A stretch of 64,000 nucleotides of DNA from Cladobotryum mycophilum. Taxonomy: Eukaryota > Ascomycota > Sordariomycetes > Hypocreales > Hypocreaceae. The notes beneath the pieces were generated by a model, which had not been told where the DNA came from, ran no database searches, and saw nothing but the letters and a program-made list of their open reading frames with translations. Positions 62,542 to 64,000 of this stretch are shown here, in pieces (within the stretch, counting starts at the first letter, position 1; each line of letters begins with the position of its first letter). Position numbers and translations under genes: made by a program. The stretch is taken from assembly GCA_036429605.1 (NCBI GenBank), contig JAVFKD010000002.1, positions 3,286,001 through 3,350,000 on the forward strand, written 5' to 3'.

Positions 62542-64000
62542 ATGCGATTTTTGAGAGTTGGATCTCTTGCTAGACTTGCCAATTTCGGATCACAGTTCAA
62601 AACTACCAGTCTGTTGGGCGCTCGCATATCAACCACAGTCATGGCCAAAGCCGATACAACATCTAAGCTTGCCAAGCTCCGGCTGTTGATGAAAGAGCGC
62701 AATGTTCATGTGTATAGTAAGGCCTCCAAATGATTGCTATGACTCAAGTTTCCAAATAAGACTAATACTAACTGTTATTTCTCCAGTCATTCCTTCCGAG
62801 GATAGTCACAGCTCCGAGTATATCGCAGAGTGCGATGCCCGTCGTGAATTCATATCTGGCTTCACGGGATCAGCTGGCTGTGCTGTTGTGACAGAGGAAT
62901 CGGCAGCTCTCGCTACCGATGGCCGATACTTCAACCAGGCTGCTCACCAACTTGACGATAATTGGACATTGCTGAAACAGGGTCTCCAGGATGTCCCGAC
63001 CTGGCAGGAGTGGGCGGCTGAGCAGTCTGCAGGAGGCAAGACAGTTGCCGTTGATTCCACTCTGATAACTGGATCCGCGGCTAAAAAGCTTGTAGAGAAG
63101 ATTCGTAAAAGTGGCGGCTCTGATCTGCTGCCTCTGGACGATAACTTGGTGGATATCGTCTGGGGCCAAGACCGACCTGCTCGTCCTCTTCTTCCCATCA
63201 AGGTCCTAGACGAGAAATTTTCTGGGAAGTCGGTGCAAAACAAACTTTCTGAGCTCCGCGCAGAGCTCGAAAAGAAACATTCCCCTGGTTTCTTCATTTC
63301 AATGTTGGACGAAATCGCCTGGCTATTCAATCTCAGGGGCAGTGACATTCCGTACAACCCAGTCTTTTTCTCGTACGCTGCAGTCACACCACAGACGGCA
63401 ACATTGTACATTGATGAATCAAAGCTAGATGACTCTTGCAAGTCACACTTAGCTGCTAATGATGTCCAGGTAAAGCCCTACGGAGCCCTATTCGCCGATG
63501 CACGCCAACTTCACCAGTCTACTGAGGGCAGAACAGAAACTGGCAATATAGGAAGCTTCCTCATTTCGAATAAGGGCTCTTGGGCACTCAAGAGAGCACT
63601 TGGGGGAGACTCAACAGTCGAGGAGATCCGAAGCCCTGTTGGTGATGCCAAAGCTATCAAGAACGATACAGAACTGGAGGGAATGCGGGCCTGCCACATC
63701 AGAGATGGCGCTGCTCTGATTGAGTACTTTGCTTGGCTTGAAGACCAGCTTGTAGCCAAGAGGGCTACATTAGACGAGGTGCAAGCCGCTGATAAGCTTG
63801 AAGAGTTACGATCAAAGCATCAGCACTTTGTGGGTTTATCATTTCCAACTATTTCGTCTACTGGAGCTAAGTAAGTAATCGTGACCCAACCTGCCTTGGA
63901 GGGTTCTTTGGCCTATGAAATAACCTCTTGGTCTGTTAAAAAAAAAGGGGGGAGCTAATGGTTTGATAATAGCGCAGCTGTTATTCATTATGGCCCTGAG
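62542..64000 (+). CDS. Xaa-Pro aminopeptidase P, 5' part, runs off window
   Basis: Manganese metallopeptidase (M24B) removing N-terminal residues before proline. Exons 62542-62716, 62787-63870 and 63973-64000 (continues), with introns of 70 and 102 bp; the joints read [14 protein letters not shown] and [14 protein letters not shown]. The visible part has the creatinase N-terminal domains: [50 protein letters not shown], and the start of the catalytic domain ([23 protein letters not shown]). The metal ligands lie beyond the window. Two in-frame starts are possible: Met1 (62542) gives a 33-residue Arg/Ser/Thr-rich extension resembling a mitochondrial presequence; Met34 (62641, context GTCATGGCC) gives the cytosolic form. 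I took the longer one. Confidence 0.93.

Overview
This window is nuclear DNA from a filamentous ascomycete, probably Eurotiomycetes. The genes carry short GT-AG introns (about 50-100 bp) with CTRAY-like branch sites, and the protein set (Rat1, CenH3, acireductone dioxygenase, derlin, aminopeptidase P) is typical of such fungi. The class-level placement is inference from gene style, not a database match.

Three zones are visible. (1) Left arm, 1-5.5 kb, normal base composition: the 3' half of RAT1, a complete three-exon centromeric histone H3 (CENP-A/CenH3) gene convergent with it, and a complete eight-exon short-chain dehydrogenase. (2) About 5.5-57.8 kb: an extremely AT-rich block with no intact host gene, built from transposable elements mutated in the manner of repeat-induced point mutation (RIP; C:G to T:A). 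(3) Right arm, 57.8-64 kb, normal composition: a second short-chain dehydrogenase, acireductone dioxygenase (methionine salvage), a Der1/derlin protein (ERAD) and the 5' part of an aminopeptidase P gene.

The AT-rich block can be partly resolved. A Ty1/copia element on the minus strand (about 17.4-35.4 kb) is interrupted by a Ty3/gypsy chromovirus (element A, 20722-34862, target duplication ATAAA). Element A is interrupted by a younger copy of the same chromovirus (element B, 25633-32711, target duplication ATAAC). All four LTRs are exactly 174 bp. B still shows gag start, zinc knuckle, protease DSG, reverse transcriptase, RNase H, integrase and chromodomain, with RIP-type lesions (active-site DD read as NN; Trp codons read as TAG). 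Both copies also carry, antisense between chromodomain and 3' LTR, about 1.5 kb that reads as a separate gene of unknown function. This is the most interesting object in the window.

Around this nest lie solo LTRs of two families with perfect 5-bp duplications, a TIR transposon family with a MITE form (about 520 bp) and a 2.6-kb form sharing the terminus AGTATTGCTATTCGGGCT, a long-TIR repeat family (starting CCCYCTTAGGGG) in more than a dozen pieces, and an ATT-tailed non-LTR retroposon with a perfect 14-bp target duplication. Short elements are visibly less mutated than long ones, as expected from the length threshold of RIP.

The gene arms are ordinary housekeeping DNA. The AT-rich block is a heterochromatin candidate (AT isochore or possibly centromeric); the sequence alone cannot decide which.
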